Origin: Gemmataceae bacterium
GTDB taxonomy: Bacteria > Planctomycetota > Planctomycetia > Gemmatales > Gemmataceae
Assembly (NCBI GenBank): GCA_901538445.1
Contig: LR594584.1
Span: forward strand, 1,210,655 to 1,274,654
Length of the DNA stretch: 64,000 bases
Direction of reading: 5' to 3'
A program made the translations under genes and the position numbers. Shown one piece after another: positions 1-8,533 of the stretch; the first letter of the stretch is position 1, and each line of letters starts with the position of its first letter. Under the pieces are notes generated by a model that searched no databases, had not been told where the DNA came from, and saw nothing but the letters and a program-made list of their open reading frames with translations.

Positions 1-530
1 GGGTCGTGATCCTGAACCCCGGGGCGGCGTTCGGTGCGGCGAAGCACTGGCCCACGGCGCACTTCGCGCACCTCGCCAGGCTCGTCACGACGCGGCTCGG
101 GTGCGGGGTACTCGTTCTGTGCGGCCCCGCCGAGCGCGACCTCGCCCGACAGGTCGTGGCCGAGAGCGGCACGCCGCACGCCGTCTCGCTCGCTGACAAC
201 CCGTTGTCACTGGGGCTGACGAAGGCGGTGGTGCGGCGGTCGAGCCTGCTCGTGACGACCGACAGCGGCCCGCGGCACTTCGCGGCCGCGTTCGACCGGC
301 CGGTCGTGACGCTGTTCGGACCGACGCACATCGAGTGGACCGAGACGTACTACCCGAAGGCGCTGCACCTGCAAAAGAAGTTCCCGTGCGGGCCGTGCCA
401 GCAGCGGGTGTGCCCGATCGACCACCGGTGCATGCGCGACCTCACGCCGGCCGACGTGTTCCCCGCGGTCGAGGCGCTCCTCACGCGGTTCCCGCTGCGG
501 GCCGAAAGCGGGGTGCCCGATGCCGCGTAG
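1..530 (+). CDS. waaF: Heptosyltransferase II-like GT9 glycosyltransferase, C-terminal part
   Basis: This is the C-terminal half of a GT9 glycosyltransferase, a family that adds heptose to the inner core of lipopolysaccharide on the cytoplasmic face of the inner membrane. The frame is open to the left edge; a GTG at position 6 is probably internal because the family is usually about 340 residues and only about 175 remain. Seen: the nucleotide-sugar motif PGAAFGAAKHWP, the TTDSGPRHFAAA acceptor segment and a distal cysteine-rich stretch (CGPCQQRVCPIDHRCMRDL) typical of heptosyltransferase II. It overlaps the next gene by 11 bases, and two LPS-kinase-like genes follow, which supports an LPS core locus. 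The specific symbol is an inference; the GT9 family call is firm. Confidence 0.85.
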   Translation, partial: VVILNPGAAFGAAKHWPTAHFAHLARLVTTRLGCGVLVLCGPAERDLARQVVAESGTPHAVSLADNPLSLGLTKAVVRRSSLLVTTDSGPRHFAAAFDRPVVTLFGPTHIEWTETYYPKALHLQKKFPCGPCQQRVCPIDHRCMRDLTPADVFPAVEALLTRFPLRAESGVPDAA

Positions 531-2040
531 CGTGCCGCGAACCGCGACGGTCTTCCGGCCCGCGACGCACCAACGTGGCGGGTGGGTCGAGGTGAACCCG
601 GCGTTCGCCGAGCGGTTCCATGCGCTGGGCATCGACACTGCGGCGGGGTTCCTCGAACTCGCGGGCGAGGTCGTCAGCGGCCACCCGGACCGGCACGTCG
701 TGCGGGTCGAACTCCCCGGGTTCGCGGCCGCGTTCTACCTGAAGCGGCAGCACGCGGTGACGTGGCGCGAGCGGCTCCGCAACTGGGCCGCGGGCTTCGG
801 TCGGGTCTCGCGGTGCGAGCGCGAGGCGACCGTACTCAAGCAACTCCAGGCGTCCGGCCTGCCCGGCCCGCGCTGGGTCGCGGTCGGGGCCGACGGCCGC
901 GGCCGCGCGTTCCTGCTCGTCGAGGAGGTCGCCGGGGCCCCCGACCTGCGTGCGGCCCTCGGTGACAGCGGGCTGTCACCGGCCGCGCGACACGTTCTGG
1001 CCGATCGCCTCGGGCGGCTGGTCGGCCGGTTGCACGCCGAAGGCTGGGGCACGCCGGACCTCACCGCCAAGCACCTGCTCGTTGCGCCCGGTGGCGAACT
1101 CACGCTCATCGACTGGCAGTCGGCGCGCCGCGTTCCGAACTTGCCGCAGCCCGAGCGGTTCGCGGCGCTGGCCGCACTGCACGCCTCGGTTGCGGATGAT
1201 CTCGCCTCGCCCCGGGACCGGCTCCGCGTGCTGCGGGCCGCACTCGACTCCGGTCGCGTTGCCCCGGTCGCGCGGCAGATTGAGCGGCTCGCGGCGAAGG
1301 CCCGCACGCGGCGGTCGATCCGCGACCAGCGACAGCCCATCGTCACCCCCGCGGCCCAGCGGCTCGTGTGGGTCGCCGGCGAGGCCGTGTGCGCGGTCCC
1401 CGACGTCGCCGCTATCTGGCCACGGCCTGCGGTCGCCGCCCCGTTCTACGACAGCGAACCCGCGGTGCTCCGCACCGTACTCCGCGACGGCCGCGAGGGC
1501 GTGCTGATCCGCGGTCGATCGGTCGCGCCGCTCGGGCGGCTCGTGGCGAGGCTCCGCGGGCGACCGTGGCGGTCGCCGGGGGTCACGCTCGGCCGCGTCC
1601 TGTTCCACCTCGAACGGTACGGCGTCCCGGCCCCGCGGCTGTTCGCCTTCGGCCAGCGGCTCGCCGGCCGCGCGACCGCCGAGTGGTTCGCGCTGCACGA
1701 ACTCCCCGGCGACGCCGTCCCCGGGTCGGTCGAGCCGCACACCGCCGAGCAACTCGGGCGAGTGCTGCGCCTGCTCCACGACGCCGGGTGCCGCCCGGTG
1801 GGCGAGCCGCTCGCGGCGTACGGCGTCTCGGCGCGCGGGGTCGCCGTGCGGGACGTGACGCGCGTTCGTCTGGTCCGGAAGGTGTCCCGGCAGGCGCGGG
1901 TCCACGACCTCGCGTCGCTGGTCGCGTCCGTACCGGAGTGGTCGCGGGCCGCCGCCGAAGCGGGCTATCTCGCCGGGCCGCGGGAGCGTATGGTGGCCCG
2001 GTCGCCGGTTCGCTCACTCCCTGTTGTTGCGGGCTCATGA
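520..2040 (+). CDS. Tandem lipopolysaccharide-kinase-like protein (Kdo/WaaP family)
   Basis: A 506-residue protein made of two kinase-like halves. The first half (about residues 60-260) carries a catalytic-loop-like segment GWGTPDLTAKHLLV followed by LTLIDWQSARR, the pattern of Kdo and heptose kinases that phosphorylate lipid A-core sugars. The second half (about 290-480) has the matching lobe arrangement (FALHELPGDAVPG, LGRVLRLLHDAGC) but no clear catalytic aspartate, so it may be a pseudokinase half. Start ATG 520 overlaps the preceding glycosyltransferase gene, and its TGA overlaps the ATG of the next kinase gene (ATGA), so all three are probably co-translated. Family assignment is fairly sure; the substrate is unknown. 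Confidence 0.7.
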   Translation: MPRSVPRTATVFRPATHQRGGWVEVNPAFAERFHALGIDTAAGFLELAGEVVSGHPDRHVVRVELPGFAAAFYLKRQHAVTWRERLRNWAAGFGRVSRCEREATVLKQLQASGLPGPRWVAVGADGRGRAFLLVEEVAGAPDLRAALGDSGLSPAARHVLADRLGRLVGRLHAEGWGTPDLTAKHLLVAPGGELTLIDWQSARRVPNLPQPERFAALAALHASVADDLASPRDRLRVLRAALDSGRVAPVARQIERLAAKARTRRSIRDQRQPIVTPAAQRLVWVAGEAVCAVPDVAAIWPRPAVAAPFYDSEPAVLRTVLRDGREGVLIRGRSVAPLGRLVARLRGRPWRSPGVTLGRVLFHLERYGVPAPRLFAFGQRLAGRATAEWFALHELPGDAVPGSVEPHTAEQLGRVLRLLHDAGCRPVGEPLAAYGVSARGVAVRDVTRVRLVRKVSRQARVHDLASLVASVPEWSRAAAEAGYLAGPRERMVARSPVRSLPVVAGS

Positions 2041-2972
2041 ACCTGACCTCTCCATCAGCGGGCGTTCGCAACCCGTCGCGGCTCGTGCCCGCGGTCGGCG
2101 ACCCCGTGTCGTGCCTGTGGCACCGCCTGTTCCGCGGCACCCGGTTGCTCCGCCGCGCCCCCGACTGGGAGCGGTTCGCGGGCGAGGGCTGGGAATCACG
2201 CATCATGGACGAGCCGGTCACCGACCGGTTGCACCGTAAGCAGGGCCGCTCGATCGGCCGGCGCGTGTTCGAGGACGGGGCCGACCGCCTGAGCGTGTAC
2301 CTGAAGCGGCACTACAAGCTGCCCTGGGTCCACGGCGTCCTGGCGACGCTGTTCCCGAACGGCGCGTGGTCGCCGGGGCTCCAGGAGTGGCACCACCTCA
2401 CGTGGGCGGCGCAGCAGGGCTTCCCGGTACCGCGGCCGGTGGCGGCCGGGCAGATGGTCGGGCCGGGGTTCCGGCTCCAGGGGTTCCTCGCGGTCGAGGA
2501 ACTCCACGGGATGCTCCCGCTCCACGAGGCCGTGCCGCTCGCCGCCGCACAGCTCGACGCCGAATCGTTCCAGCGCTGGAAGCGCGGCCTCACCCGCGAA
2601 CTCGCCCGGCTGTCGCGCGAACTGCACCGCCGCAAGGTGTTCCACAAGGACCTGTACTTCTGCCACTTCTACATCGCCGAGGCGCACACCCGCACCGTGC
2701 CCGCCGAGTGGGTGAACCGCGTGGTGATGATCGACCTGCACCGGCTCGCGAAGCACACCGTCACCGCCCCGTGGTGGCAGGTGAAGGACCTCGCGCAACT
2801 GCTCTACTCGTCGGACGTGCCGGGCGTGACCGCCCGCGACCGGGTGCGTTTCTGGAAGCTCTACCGCAGCGCGTGGCCGGGTCGGCCGCCGGGCGGGTGG
2901 ATTCTCCCGTTCGTGCGCTGGAAGTGGAGCCTGTACGAGCGGCACCACCGGCGGCACGCGGGCGCGAAGTGA
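2037..2972 (+). CDS. Lipopolysaccharide core heptose kinase-like protein (RfaP/WaaP family)
   Basis: A 311-residue kinase-like protein of the WaaP/RfaP family. Seen: SVYLKRHYKLPW (ATP-lobe lysine region), AVEELHGMLPL (hinge), RRKVFHKDLYFCHFYI (catalytic loop with HKD instead of HRD) and RVVMIDLHRLAKH (metal-binding Asp region). The frame is open far upstream, but ATG 2037 overlaps the previous stop as ATGA and places the homologous region correctly, so it is the likely start. Known members phosphorylate heptose I of the LPS inner core. Together with the tandem kinase just upstream it suggests multiple phosphorylations of the core. Confidence 0.8.
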   Translation: MNLTSPSAGVRNPSRLVPAVGDPVSCLWHRLFRGTRLLRRAPDWERFAGEGWESRIMDEPVTDRLHRKQGRSIGRRVFEDGADRLSVYLKRHYKLPWVHGVLATLFPNGAWSPGLQEWHHLTWAAQQGFPVPRPVAAGQMVGPGFRLQGFLAVEELHGMLPLHEAVPLAAAQLDAESFQRWKRGLTRELARLSRELHRRKVFHKDLYFCHFYIAEAHTRTVPAEWVNRVVMIDLHRLAKHTVTAPWWQVKDLAQLLYSSDVPGVTARDRVRFWKLYRSAWPGRPPGGWILPFVRWKWSLYERHHRRHAGAK

Positions 2973-3020
2973 TCGGCGGCTCAGCGGCGCACGGTTTGCG
3001 CCGCGTACTCGGGTGACATC

Positions 3021-4187
3021 ATGGACGTTGCGCTGTGCTACGAGAGCGTGCTACCGGCCCGGGGCGGGGCCGAGACGTACATCGGCGACCTGTCGCGGCG
3101 GCTGTCCCGCGATGGCCACGCCGTCCACCTCTACGCCTGCCGCTGGGACGCCGCCGCGCTGCCGGCCGCGACGCACTTCCACCGGCTCGACGTGCCGTCC
3201 GGCCCGCGGTTCCTGCGGCCGTGGCGGTTCGGGGCGGCGTGCGAGGCGGCCGTGGGCCCGCGGCACGACGTCAGCATCGGGTTCGACAAGACCTGGGGCC
3301 AGGACGTGCTGTACCCGCAGGGCGGGCTACACGCCGCGAGCGCCGCGCACAACCTCCTGAAGTTCTCGGGGCCGGTCGAGCGGGCCTTCGCGAGGCTCGG
3401 CAAGTGCCTCGACCCGGCGGCGTGGTCGTTCGCGCGTCTGGAAAAGAAGCAGTACCTCGGGCCGAAGAAGCCGCTGATTGTGGTGAACAGCCACATGGTC
3501 CGCCGGCACTTCGAGGAGTTCTACGGCCTGCCACCCGAGGAGGTGCGGGTGGTGCGGAGCGCCATCGACCCCATGCGGTTCGCGGCCGAGGACCGGCTCA
3601 AGCAGCGGTCCGACGAGCGGGACCGGTGGGGCGTCGGGCCGGGCGAAACCGTCGGCCTGTTCGTCGCCATGAACTACCGGCTCAAGGGGCTCGCCCCGCT
3701 TCTGAACGCCTACGCGCTCACGCCCAACTCGGTGCCCAACCGCCTCGTCGTCGTCGGGCACCCCAAGTTCCAGCGGTACGAGCGGCAGGCGCGGCGGCTC
3801 GGCATCGCGGACCGCGTCGTGTTCCTGGGGCACCGGTCCGACCCGAAGAGCTGCTACTTCGCGGCCGACTACCTCGTCCACCCGACCTTCTACGACCCGT
3901 GCTCGCTCGTCGCGCTGGAGGCGCTCGCGTGCGGGCTGCCGGTCATCACGACGCGGTATAATGGGGCGTCGGAGCTGCTGTCGCCGCCGACCGACGGCGT
4001 GGTCGTGAGCGACCCGCACGACGCCCTCGAACTCGCGGCCGCGATGGCGAAGATGTTCGACCGCGGCTACCTGCGCGAGGCCAGCGCCGCGGCCCGCGCC
4101 ACCGGGTCGCGGTGGACCTTCGAGCACCACTACCAGGCCCTGCTCTCGGTGTTCTCCGAGGTCCGGCTCAGCAAGCGGGCCGCGTGA
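3021..4187 (+). CDS. GT4 family glycosyltransferase
   Basis: A 388-residue GT-B glycosyltransferase. The N-terminus has the acceptor-domain signature PARGGAETYIGDLSRRL. The C-terminal donor domain has HPTFYDPCSLVALEALACG, the E-x7-E element that contacts the nucleotide sugar in GT4 enzymes such as WaaG and WbaZ. It lies 48 bases downstream of two LPS-kinase-like genes and in the same direction, so it probably adds a hexose to the LPS core. Start ATG 3021 gives the usual short lead into the first beta strand (MDVALCYES). Donor and acceptor cannot be told from the sequence. Confidence 0.88.
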   Translation: MDVALCYESVLPARGGAETYIGDLSRRLSRDGHAVHLYACRWDAAALPAATHFHRLDVPSGPRFLRPWRFGAACEAAVGPRHDVSIGFDKTWGQDVLYPQGGLHAASAAHNLLKFSGPVERAFARLGKCLDPAAWSFARLEKKQYLGPKKPLIVVNSHMVRRHFEEFYGLPPEEVRVVRSAIDPMRFAAEDRLKQRSDERDRWGVGPGETVGLFVAMNYRLKGLAPLLNAYALTPNSVPNRLVVVGHPKFQRYERQARRLGIADRVVFLGHRSDPKSCYFAADYLVHPTFYDPCSLVALEALACGLPVITTRYNGASELLSPPTDGVVVSDPHDALELAAAMAKMFDRGYLREASAAARATGSRWTFEHHYQALLSVFSEVRLSKRAA

Positions 4188-4230
4188 GTTGAGGGCGGGC
4201 AGGATGGTTCTGGGCGAAATGGGGGGTGGG

Positions 4231-4350
4231 GTCTCCAGAATCAACCGAAACTCCTCAGAACCAGCCGAAACTCTCCAGAATCACCCCAAACTCCTCAGAA
4301 CCACGGCCAACTCTCCAGAACCAATTCGGAGGGTCCCGGAACCATTTCGG
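4231..4350. repeat. 20-bp tandem repeat, five clear copies plus one decayed
   Basis: Five consecutive 20-base units (4231, 4251, 4271, 4291, 4311) share a core CTCYYCAGAAYCA followed by a variable 7-base tail; a sixth, degenerate unit lies at 4331-4350. Odd units read CTCCAGAA and even units read CCTCAGAA, which gives a 40-base higher-order period. The block is much more A-rich than its surroundings. It fills the gap between the LPS locus and plsY. There are no spacers, so it is not a CRISPR array; it looks like a minisatellite or a multi-site protein-binding array. Confidence 0.85.
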
Positions 4351-4427
4351 GGCCGGGCGAGCGCGCGGCTTGCCGCTCGCCCGCCCCCGTTCCCGCCTGC
4401 CGGGGTCGGCCCCCCGCGCGTCGCCAC

Positions 4428-4433
4428 TACAAT
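4428..4433 (+). promoter_or_regulatory. TACAAT -10 hexamer close to plsY start (possible leaderless mRNA)
   Basis: A TACAAT hexamer ends six bases before the plsY ATG. Transcription starting about seven bases downstream of the hexamer would begin at the start codon itself. The same geometry is seen before the genes at 17063 and 48159. No clear -35 element is visible in the GC-rich DNA upstream. Confidence 0.45.
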
Positions 4434-4439
4434 GCCGGG

Positions 4440-5666
4440 ATGCCACCGCTCGCCGTCGCCCTCGCGCTCGTTCTCGCCGCTTACCTCGTTGGTGCGGTTC
4501 CGTTCGGATACCTCGTGGGCCGCGCGCGCGGGGTGAACCTGTTCACCGCCGGCAGCGGGAACATCGGGGCCACAAACGCGGCCCGCGTCCTCGGCACCCG
4601 CTACGGCGTGCTGGTCTTCCTCCTCGACTTCCTGAAGGGCGCGCTGCCGGTCGCGCTCATCGTGCCGCTCGCACAGCTCCTGCACCCCGACGCCGGCACC
4701 GCTCTGGGCGCGCCGGACGTGCTGCGGGTCGCCGCGGCGGGCGTCGCGTTCCTCGGGCACCTGTTCCCGGTGTACCTCGGGTTCCGCGGCGGGAAGGGCG
4801 TGGCGACGGGTGCCGGTGCGGTCTTCGTGCTGGTGCCGGGGCCGGCGGCGCTGGCGATCCTCGCGTGGGTCGTCGTGCTGCTCGCGTCGCGGACGGTGTC
4901 GCTCGCGTCGCTGCTCGCCGTTGCGGCGCTGGTCGCGGCGCGGCTGCTCGGCACGCCGGCCCCGTTCGGCCAACAGGCGTTACCGATCACGCTCTTCACG
5001 ATCATCGGTTCGGCGCTGGTCGTGGTGAAGCACCATTCCAACGTGAGGCGGTTACTGATGGGCACGGAAAGTCGCGCGTTCCCCGACGGCACGCGGCGGC
5101 GCGGCTGGCTCCGCGGGCTGCACGTCGTCGCGCTGGGGATGTGGTTCGGCGGCGCGGCGTTTTTCAACTTCGCGGCCGCCCCGGCGATCTTCGACTCGTT
5201 CGCCCGGGTGGTGAGCGACGGCCCGTCGGACCGCACCGCGAACGTGACCATCATCCGGCCGGACGCCTCGGAGGACGAGAAGAAGGCGCTCGCGAGCGCG
5301 CTGGCGGGCTCAGCGGTCGGACCGGTGTTCCCGCGGTACTTCGGGATGCAGGCGGTGTGCGGACTGGTCGCGCTGGTCACGGCCCTGAGCTGGTACGGGG
5401 CCGGGGGCCGCGTCCACCGCCGGCGCGTCCACCTGCTCGTTGCGGCGTGCGCCACGGTCGCGGTCGCGTGGCCGCTGTCGAACTACGTCAGCGAGATCCG
5501 GCTGCTCCGCTTCTCGACCGACCCGGTGGTCGCGCTCGCGGCGAAGGAGGCGTTCGGCCCGTGGCACCTCGCCAGCCTGCTGCTCAGCTTCGTGACCGTG
5601 TGCCTCGCCGGCGCCGCCCTCGCGCTGGCCGGCAACCTGCCGCACGACGACAAGCCCGCGGCGTAA
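4440..5666 (+). CDS. plsY: Glycerol-3-phosphate acyltransferase PlsY fused to a DUF4149-like membrane domain
   Basis: The first 200 or so residues are PlsY, the membrane enzyme that transfers acyl groups from acyl-phosphate to glycerol-3-phosphate in phospholipid synthesis. Its three conserved motifs are visible: SGNIGATNAAR, FRGGKGVATG and KHHSNVRRL. PlsY normally ends near here, but the frame continues for about 200 more residues with four hydrophobic segments, including GMWFGGAAFFNFAAAPAIF and FPRYFGMQAVCGL, which match the DUF4149 pattern. The protein is therefore a two-domain membrane fusion. The role of the C-terminal domain is unknown. No frameshift is needed to explain the fusion, because one continuous frame runs through both domains. 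Confidence 0.88.
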   Translation: MPPLAVALALVLAAYLVGAVPFGYLVGRARGVNLFTAGSGNIGATNAARVLGTRYGVLVFLLDFLKGALPVALIVPLAQLLHPDAGTALGAPDVLRVAAAGVAFLGHLFPVYLGFRGGKGVATGAGAVFVLVPGPAALAILAWVVVLLASRTVSLASLLAVAALVAARLLGTPAPFGQQALPITLFTIIGSALVVVKHHSNVRRLLMGTESRAFPDGTRRRGWLRGLHVVALGMWFGGAAFFNFAAAPAIFDSFARVVSDGPSDRTANVTIIRPDASEDEKKALASALAGSAVGPVFPRYFGMQAVCGLVALVTALSWYGAGGRVHRRRVHLLVAACATVAVAWPLSNYVSEIRLLRFSTDPVVALAAKEAFGPWHLASLLLSFVTVCLAGAALALAGNLPHDDKPAA

Positions 5667-5678
5667 CGGACCCGAACC

Positions 5679-7040
5679 GTGCCCACACCCGACGACGAAC
5701 GGGCGCTGCTCGCGGCGATCGTCGCCGACCCGGCCGACGACACGGTGCGGCTCGCCTACGCCGACTGCATCGAGGAGCGCGGCAACTCACCCCGCGCCGC
5801 GTTCATCCGCACTCAGATCGAGGCCGAACACCACCACATCGACTCACCGCGACGTGCGGCGCTCGACCAACGCGCCCGCGAGATCTTCTCGGCGCACTGG
5901 ATCGAATGGTGGACCGAGGTGTGCCAAACGGTCGGCTTAGTCGCGCCGACTCCGCGGCCGACGACCCGGCTCGGACGCATGGCGGGTGCCGCCGGCTTCA
6001 GGACACCTCCGGGGACGCCGTATTCCACGGGTGCCCTCGAGTCGGGATTGTTCATCTACCAGTCGATCTATCGCCCAGGACACACTCAGGGGTTCCACCG
6101 GGCGACGTGGCACCGGGGGTTCCTCGAGGATGTGATCTTCACCGCCCACCATTATCAGCCGGGCCGAGCGGGGCCGCTCCTGACGCGGTGGACGACGGCC
6201 GCTCCTCTCACAGCAATACAGGGTGTTCAGCCCCTCAAGGACGACCACTGGTCCGACGGTCCCCACTTGTGCGGGGTACGTTCACTGGTGCTGGAGCACC
6301 CAGATGGGGCGTGCCTTCGCGAACTGTTTCGGTCGCCTCACCTGCTCCGACTCGGCGAACTGGTGATTTGCACCCCGGACTTCGCGCGTGTTCTTGAGGC
6401 GCTGGAGTTGTCCCGGCCCAATCAACTCCGCCGCATGACGTGGGTTGTTGGCGAGGACCATGCCGTTCCGGGCGTCACCGACTGTCCCCGGCTGGCGGAC
6501 CTCCGGTCGCTGACGCTGGCTCTGCCATCGTCGCCCGGCGCGCTCGCACTAGCAGGTTCTCAGCACCTCGCGGGGTTGGAAGAGCTACGCCTGGATCTGG
6601 CCGGGCAACCGATTCCGACGGATTGCTGGGCGCTCACGTCCAGAGGCCATCTCCGCGGCCTGCGATCGCTTGCGCTCAACGCTTACGGCACGGACTACGA
6701 CCAAGGCCCCGATCCGACGCCGGGGACCGAGTGCCTTCGAGCGCTTATCGCCGATGCGAAGTTACCGCAGTTGGAAGAACTGCGATTTCGGGAACTGCGC
6801 CTTGATCGAGCGGGGATCGATGTACTCGTGCGGTCGCCGCTCATCAAGCAGTTGAAGCACCTGGCGTTCGCGGCACACATCGCCGACGACGTCACCGATG
6901 AGGATTTGCGGCGGCTCCCGGAGATGTTCGACCTGGACCGCATCGAGACGTTCGCGTTCAGCACGGACCGTCACCGGCCCGGACTCGATGCGCTCGCGAA
7001 GGTGCTGGGGGAGAGGCTGCGGATGCCAAACGCGCGGTAG
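5679..7040 (+). CDS. TIGR02996 domain protein with leucine-rich repeats
   Basis: A 453-residue protein that begins (GTG start) with the repeat-companion domain common in Gemmata: DERALLAAIVADPADDTVRLAYADCIEERGNSPRAAFI in outline, followed by an LRR-like C-terminal half with recurrent L-x-x-L-x-x-L spacing (for example LRRMTWVV, LEELRLDL, LRGLRSLAL, LEELRFREL). No signal peptide is present, so it is probably cytoplasmic. The domain's role is not known; it usually precedes LRR or other repeat blocks and may tether them. Two more members lie at 17063 and 59352 in this window. It starts 12 bases after plsY and may be co-transcribed. Confidence 0.85.
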   Translation: MPTPDDERALLAAIVADPADDTVRLAYADCIEERGNSPRAAFIRTQIEAEHHHIDSPRRAALDQRAREIFSAHWIEWWTEVCQTVGLVAPTPRPTTRLGRMAGAAGFRTPPGTPYSTGALESGLFIYQSIYRPGHTQGFHRATWHRGFLEDVIFTAHHYQPGRAGPLLTRWTTAAPLTAIQGVQPLKDDHWSDGPHLCGVRSLVLEHPDGACLRELFRSPHLLRLGELVICTPDFARVLEALELSRPNQLRRMTWVVGEDHAVPGVTDCPRLADLRSLTLALPSSPGALALAGSQHLAGLEELRLDLAGQPIPTDCWALTSRGHLRGLRSLALNAYGTDYDQGPDPTPGTECLRALIADAKLPQLEELRFRELRLDRAGIDVLVRSPLIKQLKHLAFAAHIADDVTDEDLRRLPEMFDLDRIETFAFSTDRHRPGLDALAKVLGERLRMPNAR

Positions 7041-7041
7041 C

Positions 7042-7257
7042 TCAGGCGGCGATGCGGAGGCGGGGGGCCTCGGTGCCGCTCTGCGCGAGGCTGGTCAGCT
7101 CGCGGCGGGCCTGCGTCAGCACCATCGTCACCGGGGACGACGGGTCGAGCTGGTTGAGGATCAGCGACAGGTACTCGGCGGCCCAGCGGGCTTCCGTGGC
7201 GTCGATGGCGGGCGATTCGGTTTCGTGCATGAGAACGGTCGGATCGGAAATGAACAT
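7042..7257 (-). CDS. Small hypothetical protein (71 aa)
   Basis: I do not recognise this protein. It starts MFISDPTVLMHETESPA and has a predicted helical middle (ATEARWAAEYLSLILNQLD) and a C-terminal helix with QARRELTSLAQSG. The frame is open further upstream, but ATG 7257 has a strong AAGGAGG Shine-Dalgarno ten bases before it and lies about 30 bases from a near-consensus sigma-70 promoter (7295-7323), which fixes the start. It converges on the TIGR02996 gene, with one base between the stops. The unusually good promoter and ribosome site suggest high expression. Confidence 0.7.
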   Translation of the reverse strand: MFISDPTVLMHETESPAIDATEARWAAEYLSLILNQLDPSSPVTMVLTQARRELTSLAQSGTEAPRLRIAA

Positions 7258-7294
7258 GACCCGGGAACCTCCTTGTTCGTGGGACAGCGGGGGG

Positions 7295-7323
7295 ATTATC
7301 ACCCGCGCCGGAACGGTGTGCAA
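7295..7323 (-). promoter_or_regulatory. Near-consensus sigma-70 promoter for the 71-aa gene
   Basis: On the minus strand TTGCAC (7318-7323) and GATAAT (7295-7300) are separated by exactly 17 bases. Transcription would start near 7288 and give a leader of about 30 bases that contains an AAGGAGG ribosome site. It is the best housekeeping promoter in the window. Confidence 0.7.
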
Positions 7324-7376
7324 GACCAATCGGGGGAATTGTGCGGGAAGTGCCGGGTGGTGCGACAGGGACGCGG

Positions 7377-8165
7377 CTACCGCGTCGCGGCGTAGGCGAG
7401 CTTGCCTTCGACCACGATCGCGTACTCCGGCTCGCTCATCTCGGCGGTGGGGAGCAGCCGAACGGCGCGCAGGTCGTGCAGTCGCTTCAGGCCGTCGTGA
7501 AACGCGGGCAGCGTCAGCTCGGGGAGCTTCACCCGCATCGCGTGGAACAGCTCCGGCAGCGCGCAGTCGCCGCCGGCCCCGGACGCCCGCCGGCGGTCGA
7601 GGTACTCCAGCGCGTCAACCGCCCACGGCACCAACCGGCCGACCGGCTCGCCGACCACCGGGCTTGATGTCTCGGCGCGGCGCAGCGCCGCCTCGACGCG
7701 GGTCGCAAGGTCATCGAGCCGGGTGAGCATCGCGGCGGCGCGCTCCTCGAAACGCGCCGAGAGGAGTGCGACTTCGGCCTTTGCCTCGGCCATCCACTCG
7801 GGGATGCCGCCGCGGGCCGTGGCGAGCGTGTCCTTCAGTTCGCGGAGCACCGACTTCGGCGAGTCGTGGTCGTGGACGAACGCGACGGCCTTCGGCGTGC
7901 CGCGGACCCACTCGGTCACGATCTTCCCGCGGGTCTCGGCGCGGACCGTTTCGAGCAGCCCTTCTTGAACGGCGATCAGAGCCGCCTCGGCCGACGTTCC
8001 GGCCTTCGCGGGGAACAACCCCGCGAGCTTCCCCGAGCGGAAGAGCCGGTGCTCGCCGGGCGTCGCGATCGCGGCCTTGAGCGCCTCCAGCAGCACCTCG
8101 GTTCGCGGCGACCCGGGAAGATGTTCGACAGGTCCGGGCGTTCCGACATCAGAGGGGGCGTCCAT
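7377..8165 (-). CDS. Hypothetical protein with coiled-coil centre
   Basis: A 262-residue protein that I cannot place in a family. The N-terminal third resembles a helical repeat region (EALKAAIATPGEHRLFRSGK), the middle is a likely coiled coil (EWMAEAKAEVALLSARFEER and ATRVEAALRRAETS) and the last 70 residues look like a winged-helix domain (LPELFHAMRVKLPELTL, then LHDLRAVRLLP). No membrane segment or signal peptide is visible. It reads away from the palindromic element at 8291 and is upstream of the 71-aa gene, with about 50 bases between its stop and that gene's promoter. Confidence 0.6.
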   Translation of the reverse strand: MDAPSDVGTPGPVEHLPGSPRTEVLLEALKAAIATPGEHRLFRSGKLAGLFPAKAGTSAEAALIAVQEGLLETVRAETRGKIVTEWVRGTPKAVAFVHDHDSPKSVLRELKDTLATARGGIPEWMAEAKAEVALLSARFEERAAAMLTRLDDLATRVEAALRRAETSSPVVGEPVGRLVPWAVDALEYLDRRRASGAGGDCALPELFHAMRVKLPELTLPAFHDGLKRLHDLRAVRLLPTAEMSEPEYAIVVEGKLAYAATR

Positions 8166-8290
8166 TCCGTCACCGGGTGTTCGGGGAGCGAACCGGCAGT
8201 AGTTTAAGCGTGTCCGCTAGTCGGTGAGAATGCCAACCTTCGGCGAGCGGCGATCTCATCCGCGTCGGTTGAATCGGGGACCGTGTTTTG

Positions 8291-8424
8291 TCCCTCTCCC
8301 CTTGCGGGAGAGGGTGGCCGCGCTTCGCGGCCGGGTGAGGGGTACGACCTCAGCACCTCGACAGGTTTTTACCCCTCACCCGCCGCTCGAAGACTCGCGG
8401 CACCCTCCCGCAAGGGGAGAGGGA
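8291..8424. repeat. 134-bp palindromic element, family A copy 1
   Basis: The outer 20-base arms (8291-8310 and 8405-8424) are perfect inverted repeats beginning TCCCTCTCCCCTTGCGGGAG. Inside are further complementary segments: GGTGGCCGCGCTTCGCGGCC, then GTGAGGGGT against ACCCCTCAC. Near-identical copies of almost the same length lie at 16857 and 26548. There is no open frame in it. It fills most of the gap upstream of trpS. Confidence 0.9.
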
Positions 8425-8533
8425 CAGAGCCGAGCAGGGTACGCGGCCTCGGATTCGAGACGAATCCCCGGTTGCGTCCCGATTGCACTCGAGGGACGCG
8501 CGTCCCCCGCTTGCCCCAAACCGGAGCCCGTCA

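Noticed and set aside
4231-4350. Tandem repeat considered as a CRISPR array
   Set aside because: Units are contiguous 20-mers without unique spacers, and no cas genes are present.
4226-6397. A 723-codon plus-strand frame over plsY
   Set aside because: It is almost all Arg, Pro, Ala and Gly, and the overlapping frame contains all PlsY motifs.
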